Assembly (NCBI GenBank): GCA_947626095.1
Contig: CANQQV010000012.1
Span: 1-48,090 of the forward strand
Reading direction: 5' to 3'
DNA: 48,090 nt
DNA from: an uncultured Bacilli bacterium
GTDB taxonomy: Bacteria; Bacillota_I; Bacilli_A; RF39; UBA660
The position numbers were made by a program, and so were the translations under genes. Shown piece by piece: positions 17,291 through 24,995 of the stretch. The number at the start of each line of letters is the position of its first letter. The stretch's first letter is position 1. The notes below the pieces were generated by a model. The model searched no databases. It worked only from the letters and a program-made list of their open reading frames with translations, and had not been told where the DNA came from.

Positions 17291-17940
17291 AAAAAATAAT
17301 TATTAAAATAATAATATTTGCCATTGTTTTTGGAGGAATCTTTGGTACAAAAAGATATATCGATTATAAAACATATGATTATAAGCCAGAAGTAAAAGAA
17401 GCTTTAACAAATTACTTTGTTAATAATGATCGAAATAGTTTAGGTGATATATTAAATCTGTTAGATAAGTATAAAGATGATCAAGAGATACGTGAAGGAA
17501 TTCAAAAATATTCATTTGATATTGTCGGAAGTTGGTTTACTTATGTTGATCAGAAATATGCTTGTAGTGAATCTACTTATCGTACTAATAAAAATTCTTG
17601 TATGGTTTTATTAGACGAATTTAAAAATTTAAATGATAAGTTAGTAGTTTTATATGGATATAAATCTAAAGAAGGCTATACAATAATTAGAGATGGCAAT
17701 TATAATAATTTAATAAATCAAACAAGTTCACGTGTGAAAAAAATAGAAAGTAGTTATATTAAGACAAGTCGTAATCCGCAATCAGCAGAAGAAGAAAGAT
17801 TAGAAAAGTGTAAAAAAGCAACAGAATGTGAAAACTGTCGTGATGGTGTATGTAAGTGTTATTATATTGCAAATAGTGTTAGAGAAGAACTTACTTGTCA
17901 AAAGAGTGAAGAATTTATTGAAAGTCTTAAAAATAATTAA
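17287..17940 (+). CDS. Unknown N-terminally anchored protein with Cys-rich C-terminus
   Basis: A 217-residue protein. Residues about 5-22 are a single hydrophobic segment after MKK, so the rest is predicted outside the membrane. The C-terminus has a Cys cluster, CKKATECENCRDGVCKCYY, plus further Cys upstream and downstream, which suggests disulphides or a metal site. No family is recognised. It overlaps the xerD stop by 4 nt (ATGA) behind AGGGAGGA, so it is co-transcribed with xerD. In Bacillus the xerD neighbour yqzK also encodes a small membrane-anchored protein, but I see no sequence link. Confidence 0.8.
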   Translation: MKKIIIKIIIFAIVFGGIFGTKRYIDYKTYDYKPEVKEALTNYFVNNDRNSLGDILNLLDKYKDDQEIREGIQKYSFDIVGSWFTYVDQKYACSESTYRTNKNSCMVLLDEFKNLNDKLVVLYGYKSKEGYTIIRDGNYNNLINQTSSRVKKIESSYIKTSRNPQSAEEERLEKCKKATECENCRDGVCKCYYIANSVREELTCQKSEEFIESLKNN

Positions 17941-17947
17941 TTGAATT

Positions 17948-17978
17948 AAAAAGAGAACCTTATTGGTTCTCCTTTTTT
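17948..17978. terminator. Terminator of xerD operon, probably bidirectional
   Basis: GAGAACC (17953-17959) pairs with GGTTCTC (17965-17971), followed by T6; a run of A before the stem gives a T tract on the other strand for the 17977-18114 gene. Confidence 0.82.
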
Positions 17979-18114
17979 AGTTACATTCTCTTTTAGAGTT
18001 ACTAGAAGATCTAACATTTGTTCTTTCGTTAGCGTTTGAACGTTGTTCGTTAGCTCTATTATTACTTTTAGAACTTTTATTGCTTCTAGAACTTTGATTT
18101 TCTTTTCTGCTCAT
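17977..18114 (-). CDS. Small basic Ser/Asn/Arg-rich protein, 45 aa
   Basis: A 46-codon frame with ATG at 18114 and TAA at 17977-17979. A perfect AGGAGG lies 7 nt upstream of the ATG. The product is almost entirely Ser, Asn, Arg, Lys, Glu and Gln, with no hydrophobic core, so it is predicted disordered and basic, perhaps nucleic-acid binding. A terminator immediately follows the stop. The strong ribosome binding site, correct stop-terminator arrangement and otherwise empty gap support a real gene. I know no family for it; a spore-type small basic protein is a guess only. Confidence 0.65.
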   Translation of the reverse strand: MSRKENQSSRSNKSSKSNNRANEQRSNANERTNVRSSSNSKRECN

Positions 18115-18215
18115 AATTTAACCTCCTACTAGTATTATTTACGGATATTAAAATATTATTTATGGAAAAAGATGGTATTTATGAATATTTTATTTATTTA
18201 TTAATATAAAGTAGT

Positions 18216-18944
18216 ATGAAAGAATATTATCCATTAATTATAAGTAGTATAGCAGGTTTAGGGACATTACTAGGTAATATCTTATTATTTATTAAAAATA
18301 AAGATAAGAATAAAATATTAGCTTTAGCTTTAGGTTTATCAAGTGCCGTAATGTTTTTAATATCAGTATTAGAATTAATTCCAGAAGGTTTATTATTAGT
18401 AAGTAGGGAAGTTAATTATATTGTTTTATTATTTTATTCGTTAGCTTTACTGTTTATTGGTTTTATAATAGTTAATTTAGTAGATAAGAAAATTAATAGT
18501 ACGGATTCAGTATATAAAATAGGGATTTTAAGTATGATAAGTTTACTAATACATAATATACCGGAAGGGGTAGTGTGTGCTTTAACTAGTTATAGTAATT
18601 TAGATTTAGGTTTAAAAATAAGCTTTATTATAATGGTCCATAATATTACGGAGGGAATAGCTATTTGTTTACCAATTTATTATGCAACAAATAATAAAGT
18701 TAAAGCTTTTTTATTTACCCTATTTAGTGCAGTGGGGGAGATATTTGGAGCTTTAATTACTATTTTATTATTAAAACCATTTATCAGCTCTTTTCTCCTT
18801 TATGTAATATTAATAATTACAGCTGGAATGATGATTAGTTTAAGTATAGGTAAAATATTTGTTGAAGGAATTAAGTTAAAAAAAAATTTATATTTTATGA
18901 TAGGAATCGTAATTGGTATTAGTGTTGTATTATTTACTTTATAG
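18216..18944 (+). CDS. ZIP-family divalent metal transporter
   Basis: Integral membrane protein of 242 residues with about eight hydrophobic segments. The two ZIP metal-binding helices are clear: HNIPEG (113-118) and HNITEGIA (142-149), with further Glu in LELIPEG (53-58) and SAVGEIFGA. These residues form the binuclear metal site in ZupT-like transporters that import Zn, Fe or Mn. The substrate cannot be told. The ribosome binding site is weak, so the start is the first ATG rather than a strongly supported one. It diverges from the 45-aa gene. Confidence 0.9.
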   Translation: MKEYYPLIISSIAGLGTLLGNILLFIKNKDKNKILALALGLSSAVMFLISVLELIPEGLLLVSREVNYIVLLFYSLALLFIGFIIVNLVDKKINSTDSVYKIGILSMISLLIHNIPEGVVCALTSYSNLDLGLKISFIIMVHNITEGIAICLPIYYATNNKVKAFLFTLFSAVGEIFGALITILLLKPFISSFLLYVILIITAGMMISLSIGKIFVEGIKLKKNLYFMIGIVIGISVVLFTL

Positions 18945-19149
18945 ATAGAGAATACATAGTTATTTTCTTTAAATTTATTATCGGTTAACATAATATATAT
19001 TATACGAAGTTAGGTTAAATTATTAAAAGATTACTTAATTACTTATATTATACCTTATTTATAGATGGTTTTGTTACCTATTATTTAGTTATTTTTATTT
19101 ATATAGATGAATAATTGGTTTTTAAAATTAATTTATTAATTATTTTACG
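18945..19149. other. AT-rich spacer without visible genes
   Basis: About 200 bases of AT-rich sequence after the ZIP gene. No reading frame with a ribosome binding site and no clear terminator for the ZIP gene is seen. Confidence 0.5.
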
Positions 19150-19178
19150 TTACAACATTTGTTCGTATTATATATAAT
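19150..19178 (+). promoter_or_regulatory. Promoter of the repeat-bearing RNA
   Basis: TTACAA (19150-19155), 17-nt spacer, TATAAT (19173-19178). Initiation is expected at about 19185, which coincides with the first base of repeat copy 1. Confidence 0.7.
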
Positions 19179-19185
19179 ATATTAT

Positions 19186-19236
19186 ATTAGGAATCGAATT
19201 TATAAAAGATGATATCTTCTTCACTTCATGGAATAT
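19186..19236 (+). repeat. 51-nt repeat, copy 1
   Basis: ATTAGGAATCGA ... AGATGAT ... TGGAATAT. Its stem is the weakest of the three (CGAA with TTCATG). Confidence 0.65.
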
Positions 19237-19247
19237 CCACTATTTAA

Positions 19248-19298
19248 ATTAGGAATCGAGATTTAAAAAGATGATTAGTTCTCCATCTCGAATTCAAT
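19248..19298 (+). repeat. 51-nt repeat, copy 2
   Basis: ATTAGGAATCGAGAT pairs with ATCTCGAATTC (about 10 bp with one bulge); loop contains AGATGATTAGTT. Confidence 0.7.
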
Positions 19299-19384
19299 TA
19301 TTTTTGGACTATTTTAGAGACTTTTGATAATAGAATGATTATTTATACTATTTTTGCTATTTGCTTTGAAAATAGGTGCTTAAA

Positions 19385-19435
19385 ATTAGGAATCGAGAAT
19401 TCTTTAGATGATTAGTTGTTCATCTCGTGGAATAT
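19385..19435 (+). repeat. 51-nt repeat, copy 3
   Basis: ATTAGGAATCGAGA with TCTCG; loop contains AGATGATTAGTT; ends TGGAATAT exactly as copy 1. Confidence 0.7.
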
Positions 19436-19478
19436 TTTGATTTTAGATGTATTTAGTTATTTTAAAAATAGTTAAGAC

Positions 19479-19522
19479 TCCCCTCTTGAATTTTAATTTT
19501 TGAAGAGGGGACTTTATTTTTT
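19479..19522 (+). terminator. Terminator of the repeat-bearing RNA
   Basis: TCCCCTCTT (19479-19487) pairs with AAGAGGGGA (19503-19511), followed by a T-rich tract. Confidence 0.85.
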
Positions 19523-19615
19523 AAAATTTATAGTTAATTTGATGATTTGTATGTAATTATAATTTTTATAAATTTTAATATTGAGATGTAGTTTATATTG
19601 TTTTTAGTTTGAAAA

Positions 19616-19662
19616 GAGGAAACGAGATGATTGGATGATCACTTTTTTAATTCTCGTTTCCC
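19616..19662. repeat. Fourth related hairpin (GGAAACGAGA stem)
   Basis: GGAAACGAGA pairs perfectly with TCTCGTTTCC (10 bp). The loop contains GATGAT like the three 51-nt repeats, so it is probably a diverged or separate member of the same family. It has no T tract. It is followed by CCCCT (19661-19665) and AGGGG (19684-19688), which could pair. Confidence 0.5.
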
Positions 19663-19689
19663 CTACTTCCTATGGGTTTTAATAGGGGA

Positions 19690-19718
19690 ATTAAAAAAGA
19701 AAGGATTAAACCTTTCTT
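19690..19718 (-). terminator. Terminator of the HTH gene
   Basis: AAGAAAGG (19697-19704) and CCTTTCTT (19711-19718) pair; the run of A at 19693-19698 is the T tract on the minus strand. The stem overlaps the gene's stop. Confidence 0.8.
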
Positions 19719-20473
19719 GATTGGATTTCAGCAATTTTTTCAAATACTTCAGCAGCATTAGATTCATTAATTTCAGTGTAACCTAATTCTTTTAAAGCTT
19801 GAATCTTAATTGTATTTAATTGTTGAGTACGAGATAATTTTTCTTCATTTTTTTGTTCAATTTCTTGAACGAAACGTTTATGAGATTCTGCTAACTTACT
19901 ACGAGAAGCACCGCCATTATTATATAGCGTTAAAGCTGAGTATAAAATACCTTCAAAAATAAATTGTTTATCTTCTTGGAATTTATATTCTTCAGGATTA
20001 GTAAAGCCAGTTGTTTTACTCATGTAGCCGAATATATATTTAATTTCAGGAACATTATCTAAAGATTGTAATAGATGATATAGGTATAATATCGCATAAT
20101 AGTTTTCTTCATGGTTATCATTAGTTAATTTTTCTTTTAATAAGTAAGTAATATCACTTAATAGGATTTGTGATTCTTTATTTAAACCTTTAAAATCGAA
20201 TTGACTTTCAAATTCACTAGCATTTTTAACTTCTTGATTTAAACGACTTTCAACACTCATTAAGTAATCGGTCGTGATATTAATTTCATCAATATCTTTA
20301 CTATCACTAATATCTAATAATTTAAATAATAATAATTTCTTTTCTTTTGGCCATTTATTAATATCATTTAGCTCTAAATAGTTATATACCATTTGACGAG
20401 ATACTCCTAAATATTTTGCCAATCTAACTTTGGATATTCCTAATTCTTGAAATAATTCATTTAATTTACGCAT
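19706..20473 (-). CDS. HTH (XRE-type) transcriptional regulator
   Basis: A 255-residue protein. Residues about 1-35 fit a Cro/XRE helix-turn-helix: ISKVRLAKYLGVSRQMVYNY. The rest is helical, without membrane segments, and is probably the dimerisation or sensing part; I do not recognise a ligand domain. The gene has a near-consensus promoter with three copies of a GAATGTA-like half-site around it (20491-20528), suggesting autoregulation. It lies just downstream of the AAA ATPase operon on the same strand but behind a terminator, so it is probably separately transcribed and may control that operon or the adjacent RNA locus. That link is inference. Confidence 0.85.
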   Translation of the reverse strand: MRKLNELFQELGISKVRLAKYLGVSRQMVYNYLELNDINKWPKEKKLLLFKLLDISDSKDIDEINITTDYLMSVESRLNQEVKNASEFESQFDFKGLNKESQILLSDITYLLKEKLTNDNHEENYYAILYLYHLLQSLDNVPEIKYIFGYMSKTTGFTNPEEYKFQEDKQFIFEGILYSALTLYNNGGASRSKLAESHKRFVQEIEQKNEEKLSRTQQLNTIKIQALKELGYTEINESNAAEVFEKIAEIQSRKV

Positions 20474-20490
20474 TTTTATCAGTCCCTTTC

Positions 20491-20538
20491 GAATGTATTT
20501 TACATCTTCATTATATTGCTATACATTCATTATGTCAA
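20491..20538 (-). promoter_or_regulatory. Consensus promoter with operator half-sites for the HTH gene
   Basis: On the minus strand: TTGACA (20533-20538), 17 nt, TATAAT (20510-20515). Half-sites: GAATGTA within the spacer (20522-20528), GATGTA after the -10 (20501-20506) and TACATTC (20491-20497). The last two form a near-palindrome with a 3-nt gap. A strong promoter overlapped by symmetric sites fits repression by the encoded HTH protein. Confidence 0.65.
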
Positions 20539-20549
20539 GGAAATAGCAA

Positions 20550-20577
20550 GAAAAAACTAGTTATAAAATAACTAGTT
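20550..20577 (-). terminator. Terminator of the AAA ATPase operon
   Basis: AACTAGTTA (20555-20563) pairs with TAACTAGTT (20569-20577); the A run 20551-20556 gives T6 on the minus strand. Confidence 0.85.
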
Positions 20578-22072
20578 AAGCGTTTTTAGAGGCATTAATG
20601 GCTCTTTCTTGGCCCCATTTTCTAATTTCGTTTATTTTTTCAGGGTTAGTCTTAGATAAGGAAACGACTTTAGATAATTCTTCAGTAATTAAGTTTTCTG
20701 ATAAAGTTAATTCTTTATTAGCAATTAATTTATAAGCAATTGAACGCATGGTAGCTTCAATATCTGAACTAGCAAAGCCAGTAGTTATAGTGACTAATTT
20801 ATTTAGTAAGTTCTCCCCTAGTTCAACTTTTAAGTATTTGCGGGCATACAACTTTAGAAGTTCTAATCTTTCGTTATTATTTGGTAGATCGACAAAGAAG
20901 ATTTCATCAAAACGACCTTTTCTGACTAATTCTGGAGGTAATGATTCAATACTATTAGCTGTAGCGATGACAAAGACTGGTTTTTGGCATTCTTGAAGCC
21001 AAAATAAGAATTGACCAATCATTTTGGAAGTAACACTAGAGTGGGAATCATTTAAACCTTTTTCGATTTCATCAATCCATAGGACACATGGGGAAACGTA
21101 TTCAGCTGTATCTAAAGCTTGTTTTAATTGTCTTTCTGATTGACCAACGTATTCGCCTTGGACGGTAGCTAAATCAAGATGATATAGTGGAATATTGAAG
21201 ATATTAGCAGCAGCTTTAGAGCATAAACTTTTACCACAACCTGGAACACCTGTAAGTAAGATACCTTTTGGCGATGCTACTCCCCTTTTCTGTAGCTCCT
21301 CTTTTTTAGTTGGATCCATTAAAGTCTTTTTTTCATATAACCATTCTTTTAAAGTATCGAGACCAGCAATTTGGAAATTATCATCAATTGGTACAGACTC
21401 TAAACCAGCGATATCACTAAATAAAGTTTGTTTAGCAAATTTTAATTCTTTTAGATCATCTTTAGTAATTGTACCTTTAACAATTAAAGAGGAAATAATA
21501 TTTTTAATTTCCATTTCACTTAAACCTTGTAAGTACGTAGCAGCATTTTTATAATCATTTTCATCCCAATCAATAGTGATCTGGTTATTATATGGTTTGA
21601 TTGTTTCTTTAATACCTTCTAATATTTCAGTATCAGTTGGGAAATTAAGTTTTAAGCTAACACCTAGTCTTTTGATATTCGGCCATACTTCTTCATTAGT
21701 TATAATGATGATTACACCAGATACTTTTTCCGCTTTTTCGGCAATATTTAATAAGTAACGAGAGACAATTGATGATTCGTTAATATCAGATATATCACTA
21801 ATAATAAAGTTATAGTTTTCTTTGTATTTTAATTCGTTAGATAAGGTGTCTAAAGCACTCATTATTGTTTTATCTTCACTAATAACCGTATTAGTTTCTA
21901 AATCAGTAATACCACTAGACATTTCATATAAACTAAATTGATTATTGGTATTTTTAGCGACTTCACTAATTAATCTTATAATACGATTTTTTTCGATAGT
22001 ATTTAAGATAATTATTGGGATACGAGCTTTTAAGTATCTTGTTAAATATTCTTTTACTTCATTATAATTCAT
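20576..22072 (-). CDS. Ycf46-type AAA ATPase
   Basis: A 498-residue AAA protein resembling the Ycf46 family. The N-terminal half (about 1-210) is an inactive-looking NTPase-like domain. The C-terminal half has Walker A GVPGCGKS (275-282), Walker [12 protein letters not shown] and the SRH with [18 protein letters not shown], so it should hydrolyse ATP. No membrane segment or protease domain is present, so it is not FtsH. The frame is open from GTG 22081, but GGAGTGAT fits ATG 22072. It overlaps the 148-aa gene by 11 nt and closes a tightly coupled operon. Substrate unknown; Ycf46 proteins are described only loosely, with a proposed role in CO2 uptake in cyanobacteria that need not apply here. 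Confidence 0.85.
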   Translation of the reverse strand: MNYNEVKEYLTRYLKARIPIIILNTIEKNRIIRLISEVAKNTNNQFSLYEMSSGITDLETNTVISEDKTIMSALDTLSNELKYKENYNFIISDISDINESSIVSRYLLNIAEKAEKVSGVIIIITNEEVWPNIKRLGVSLKLNFPTDTEILEGIKETIKPYNNQITIDWDENDYKNAATYLQGLSEMEIKNIISSLIVKGTITKDDLKELKFAKQTLFSDIAGLESVPIDDNFQIAGLDTLKEWLYEKKTLMDPTKKEELQKRGVASPKGILLTGVPGCGKSLCSKAAANIFNIPLYHLDLATVQGEYVGQSERQLKQALDTAEYVSPCVLWIDEIEKGLNDSHSSVTSKMIGQFLFWLQECQKPVFVIATANSIESLPPELVRKGRFDEIFFVDLPNNNERLELLKLYARKYLKVELGENLLNKLVTITTGFASSDIEATMRSIAYKLIANKELTLSENLITEELSKVVSLSKTNPEKINEIRKWGQERAINASKNA

Positions 22073-22508
22073 TATTATCACTCCATTTTATTCGATTATT
22101 ATTTATGATAAGAGCCATAGCTCCACTTTTATCTTCAATATTAGCTTCTTTGATTAAGATTTCATATGTTTTGTCTGTTTCATCTTTGATGGTATTAATT
22201 AGGGTTTGTTGTTCTTCAGGAGTTAAGATGGTAATATCAATCATTTCTTTAAGATATTTTATTTCTTTTTTAAAATTAACTAAGATGATGTCTAAGTAAT
22301 TAATATCATCAAAGATTGTTGTTAAAGCTGATTTAATCTTTTTGACTGATTCACTAAACTTGTAGATGATGACATCACGATATTTTTCACTTAGAAGTTC
22401 TTGTAAATTACTATTTACGGGAGAATTCTTAAGTTTATTTAATAATTCATTATTATAGTTGGGGGTTTTGAGTTTTTTAAAGAGTTCTAAATATTCTTCG
22501 TATGTCAT
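22062..22508 (-). CDS. Unknown 148-aa helical protein of the AAA operon
   Basis: A soluble, Lys/Glu/Ile-rich protein predicted almost entirely helical, with a probable coiled coil around residues 45-120. No family recognised. Its ATG overlaps the TGA of the 49-aa gene (ATGA), and its end overlaps the AAA gene, so the three are translated in coupling. The context suggests an adaptor or subunit for the ATPase. Confidence 0.8.
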   Translation of the reverse strand: MTYEEYLELFKKLKTPNYNNELLNKLKNSPVNSNLQELLSEKYRDVIIYKFSESVKKIKSALTTIFDDINYLDIILVNFKKEIKYLKEMIDITILTPEEQQTLINTIKDETDKTYEILIKEANIEDKSGAMALIINNNRIKWSDNNEL

Positions 22509-22654
22509 TTGTTACCTCTATTGATCTTTAAAGGTGGTTCAATGGACCATTCAGGAAGATTAGTTATAACTTCTTTATTTTCTTCAACTTTAGTTGGTTC
22601 TTTAGTTTTAGTAATTTGTGATTCTTCTTTGATCTGTTTTATTTGTTCTTCCAT
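22505..22654 (-). CDS. 49-aa hydrophilic protein of the AAA operon
   Basis: A short gene filling what would otherwise be a gap. ATG at 22652-22654 is preceded by GTAGGTGAG and begins 1 nt after the stop of the coiled-coil gene; TGA at 22505-22507 overlaps the ATG of the next gene. The product is Glu/Lys/Thr-rich and then has a C-terminal LPEWSIEPPLKIN segment with Trp and Pro that looks like a short binding peptide. Coupling on both sides is the main evidence that it is real. Function unknown. Confidence 0.72.
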   Translation of the reverse strand: MEEQIKQIKEESQITKTKEPTKVEENKEVITNLPEWSIEPPLKINRGNK

Positions 22655-22655
22655 T

Positions 22656-24332
22656 TTACTCACCTACTATAATATTTCTTTCGTTATTACTTGTAACATA
22701 GTTTTTAGTATTTAAATTGTTAATGAAGACTAATAGTTCTTTGTAATGTTCTTCATTTTCCTTTAATTTATTTTGATAATCAACTATTTGCGCCAACTGT
22801 TTTTCTAAGGTTGTTAGATATGAAGTACGTAGTTTATCTTTAGCAATAGTACGAACTTTATTACGATGATTTAATTTATAAAATAAGATTATGTTGCCAA
22901 TTATTATAATGGCAATTAAGATGGTACTTAGTAAACGATTATTTAAGGTAATAAAGATACCAATGATACCGATGATATTAATAATTAGTAAGATAACAAT
23001 TAAATCTTTATCTTCACTATCAAATTCTTTATCTAAGTATAAGTTAAGATCATTTTTGATTTCGTCCATATTGGTACCATCATTAGTTTTAGTTATAAAG
23101 TTGTCTATTTTAAGTGATATTGGTTCATTATGAACGTTTTCTTTATCTTTAGCTAGGGCTTCTAGTAAGAAGTTTTTGATAAGTGAGATAGCAATTTTGA
23201 TTGTTTCATTACTAACTTGGTAGTGTTGACGATAAATAACGATATTAGTTAATAAACTAAATAAATCTTGTTTACTATTATTTACTTGTTCTTCTTTTTG
23301 ATATAGTTCTTCAGCTTGTTCACGATTACCATTACAAGAGATAATTAATTGATTTTTTAAATTGTCATTTTGATATATATGTTCTTTATCTTCGTATTCA
23401 TAGATTAGGTCGCTAAGTATTTCATTAATTTTTTTGTTAGATTTTTCACTATATATTAAATTAGTTAAATGATCTTTAAGACTTGTATAAGTACTTGTAA
23501 TAGCAAGATTATCTTTTAAGATATTAAGGTTTTCACAATTATTTTCTAAGTATGATAATTTAAAGTCATAGGTTTCATATTGACGAATAAAATCTAACCA
23601 TATTTTGATTTGTTTTTCTTTTAATAAAGTTTCACTATTTAATTTTTTTAACCAGTCATTTATTTTAGCAAAGACTAAGTTTTTAGCTTCATCCCCATAT
23701 GCCCCAGTGGCAACTAAATCAAGTATAACAATGAAGTTTTTATCAAGTTCTAGTGGTGATTCGCTTTCAAGATAGTATTGTAACCAACGAAGAGATGTGG
23801 CATCACGATTTAAGTCTAAATTAATTAAAGAAAAGAAAATTGAAGTTTTAGCACTATCTTTTTGTAAAGCATTTAAGACTTCTTTGTTAGTATTTTCTTT
23901 ATCGTTTAAAAGCCAAGAAATTAGTGCGGCTAATGCATTTGATAACCAGTAGTTGGGATTGTGCATGATAATTTCTTCACGTAGATTTTTAAGATATTCA
24001 CGGTTTATTTTGGATGATTTTAAAGCACTTAGAAGTGATTCAGTTGTTCGTCTTACATCGTCGTAGTAACCATATTTCTTTTCAATAATGGCATTATTAT
24101 ACATTATGGCTTGGCGGGCATTAGAAATAATAGTTGTTTCACGGATTTCTTTAACTAAACCTTTAACTTCATCATTTAAGTTTTCAACTTTTTCTTGAAC
24201 ACGATTGACGTCATTATTAACCGTATTAACATGAGCGATAACACCAGTTAGTTCATCAGCTACTGCTCCAAGATTTTTTTCGATTACATCTAAATTAGCT
24301 GCACTTATTGTTAATGCTTCCATCCTAGCCAC
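22656..24332 (-). CDS. Coiled-coil membrane protein of the AAA operon
   Basis: A 558-residue protein. Residues about 15-70 form a heptad-like coiled coil (NNDVNRVQEKVENLNDEV). A long helical, repeat-solenoid-like middle follows (about 80-440). Two transmembrane segments lie near 465-485 and 490-510, then a charged C-terminal coiled coil. There is no signal peptide, so most of it should be cytoplasmic, tethered by a membrane hairpin. No family recognised. It begins 20 nt after the SpoIIM-like gene and ends 1 nt before the 49-aa gene. Probably the membrane platform on which the AAA ATPase works (inference). Confidence 0.82.
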   Translation of the reverse strand: MARMEALTISAANLDVIEKNLGAVADELTGVIAHVNTVNNDVNRVQEKVENLNDEVKGLVKEIRETTIISNARQAIMYNNAIIEKKYGYYDDVRRTTESLLSALKSSKINREYLKNLREEIIMHNPNYWLSNALAALISWLLNDKENTNKEVLNALQKDSAKTSIFFSLINLDLNRDATSLRWLQYYLESESPLELDKNFIVILDLVATGAYGDEAKNLVFAKINDWLKKLNSETLLKEKQIKIWLDFIRQYETYDFKLSYLENNCENLNILKDNLAITSTYTSLKDHLTNLIYSEKSNKKINEILSDLIYEYEDKEHIYQNDNLKNQLIISCNGNREQAEELYQKEEQVNNSKQDLFSLLTNIVIYRQHYQVSNETIKIAISLIKNFLLEALAKDKENVHNEPISLKIDNFITKTNDGTNMDEIKNDLNLYLDKEFDSEDKDLIVILLIINIIGIIGIFITLNNRLLSTILIAIIIIGNIILFYKLNHRNKVRTIAKDKLRTSYLTTLEKQLAQIVDYQNKLKENEEHYKELLVFINNLNTKNYVTSNNERNIIVGE

Positions 24333-24352
24333 CTCTACTTTTAATTATAACA

Positions 24353-24922
24353 TTAAATATGAAGAAATGTCATTAAATAACGATGGATATTAGTATTAAA
24401 GATAAATAGAATAAATTCATAGAAGTATAACATACAACTTAAAAGGAGATATTTTTTAATTAATATTTTAATACGATGGCGATCTTTTTTTTGTTTTTTA
24501 AATAAGTATTTACTAATGGTATATGATAAAGTCATTGTAATACGAATTAAGATTAGTTTAAATAAGGTAGGAATTAAATGGTAGATTGTTGTGTATAGTA
24601 AGGAGAATTTAAGGTTATAGGTTTTTAGGGTATTAAAGATAAATCCAGTAGTAAAAGGTTCATAGTAAAGATGAAAAATATTGATTGGTTCAGGAATGAC
24701 GGTTAAACCACAAATTAAGTAAGTACTGGTTTCTTTTATTCTTTTTAAAATGTTGTTAGTAGTAGTTTCTTGTAGTTCCTCTTCTATATTAATTTGGGTG
24801 ATTATTTCTTCTTTAGTAGTTTCACTTTGCGCATTGTAGTAAAAGTAACCGCTTAGTAAGCCGATTAGACTTAAGATAACGATAAAAAGATAAATATACT
24901 TATATTTATTTAGTTTTTTCAT
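24353..24922 (-). CDS. SpoIIM-like (DUF95) membrane protein
   Basis: A 189-residue membrane protein with about four or five hydrophobic segments. The order of features fits SpoIIM: an N-terminal segment with GLLSGYFYYN, an extracytoplasmic charged loop, then GLTVIPEPINIFHLYYEPF and a FTTGFIFNTL segment, matching the family's Gly-rich, Phe-rich GFxxGF core. In Bacillus spoIIM lies near xerD, as loosely here (8 kb away). SpoIIM belongs to the engulfment machinery, but DUF95 proteins also occur in non-sporulating bacteria, and nothing else here indicates sporulation. It is the first gene of the AAA operon; AGGTGAG precedes the ATG. Confidence 0.65.
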   Translation of the reverse strand: MKKLNKYKYIYLFIVILSLIGLLSGYFYYNAQSETTKEEIITQINIEEELQETTTNNILKRIKETSTYLICGLTVIPEPINIFHLYYEPFTTGFIFNTLKTYNLKFSLLYTTIYHLIPTLFKLILIRITMTLSYTISKYLFKKQKKDRHRIKILIKKYLLLSCMLYFYEFILFIFNTNIHRYLMTFLHI

Positions 24923-24995
24923 ATTCTCACCTATTAAATAATATTTACTTAAAGATTAAAATATGTTAAATTATATATAGTTTTGAGGTGAAAAG

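Larger units (their letters stand above)
19185..19522 (+). ncRNA. Candidate small RNA with three 51-nt hairpin repeats
   Basis: A promoter (19150-19178), three diverged copies of one 51-nt unit and a strong terminator (19479-19522) delimit a transcript of about 340 nt with no credible reading frame. Each unit starts ATTAGGAATCGA and has AGATGAT in the middle; in copies 2 and 3 it closes CGAGA with TCTCG, giving a stem with AGATGATTAGTT in the loop. The repeated, exposed loop suggests a multivalent binder of a protein or of target mRNAs. No toxin gene follows on this strand, so a type III toxin-antitoxin locus is not supported. Function unknown. Confidence 0.55.

Noticed and set aside
18901-18920. 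Additional 51-nt repeat copy (TAGGAATCGTAATTGG) within the ZIP gene
   Set aside because: Only the first ten bases match, and it encodes a normal transmembrane stretch of the transporter.
19186-19435. CRISPR array or type III toxin-antitoxin repeats
   Set aside because: Only three diverged 51-nt copies with gaps of 11 and 86 nt; no cas genes and no toxin gene downstream on the same strand.
20576-22072. FtsH or Lon-type AAA protease
   Set aside because: No membrane segment, no HExxH zinc site and no Ser-Lys protease domain; the layout matches Ycf46 instead.
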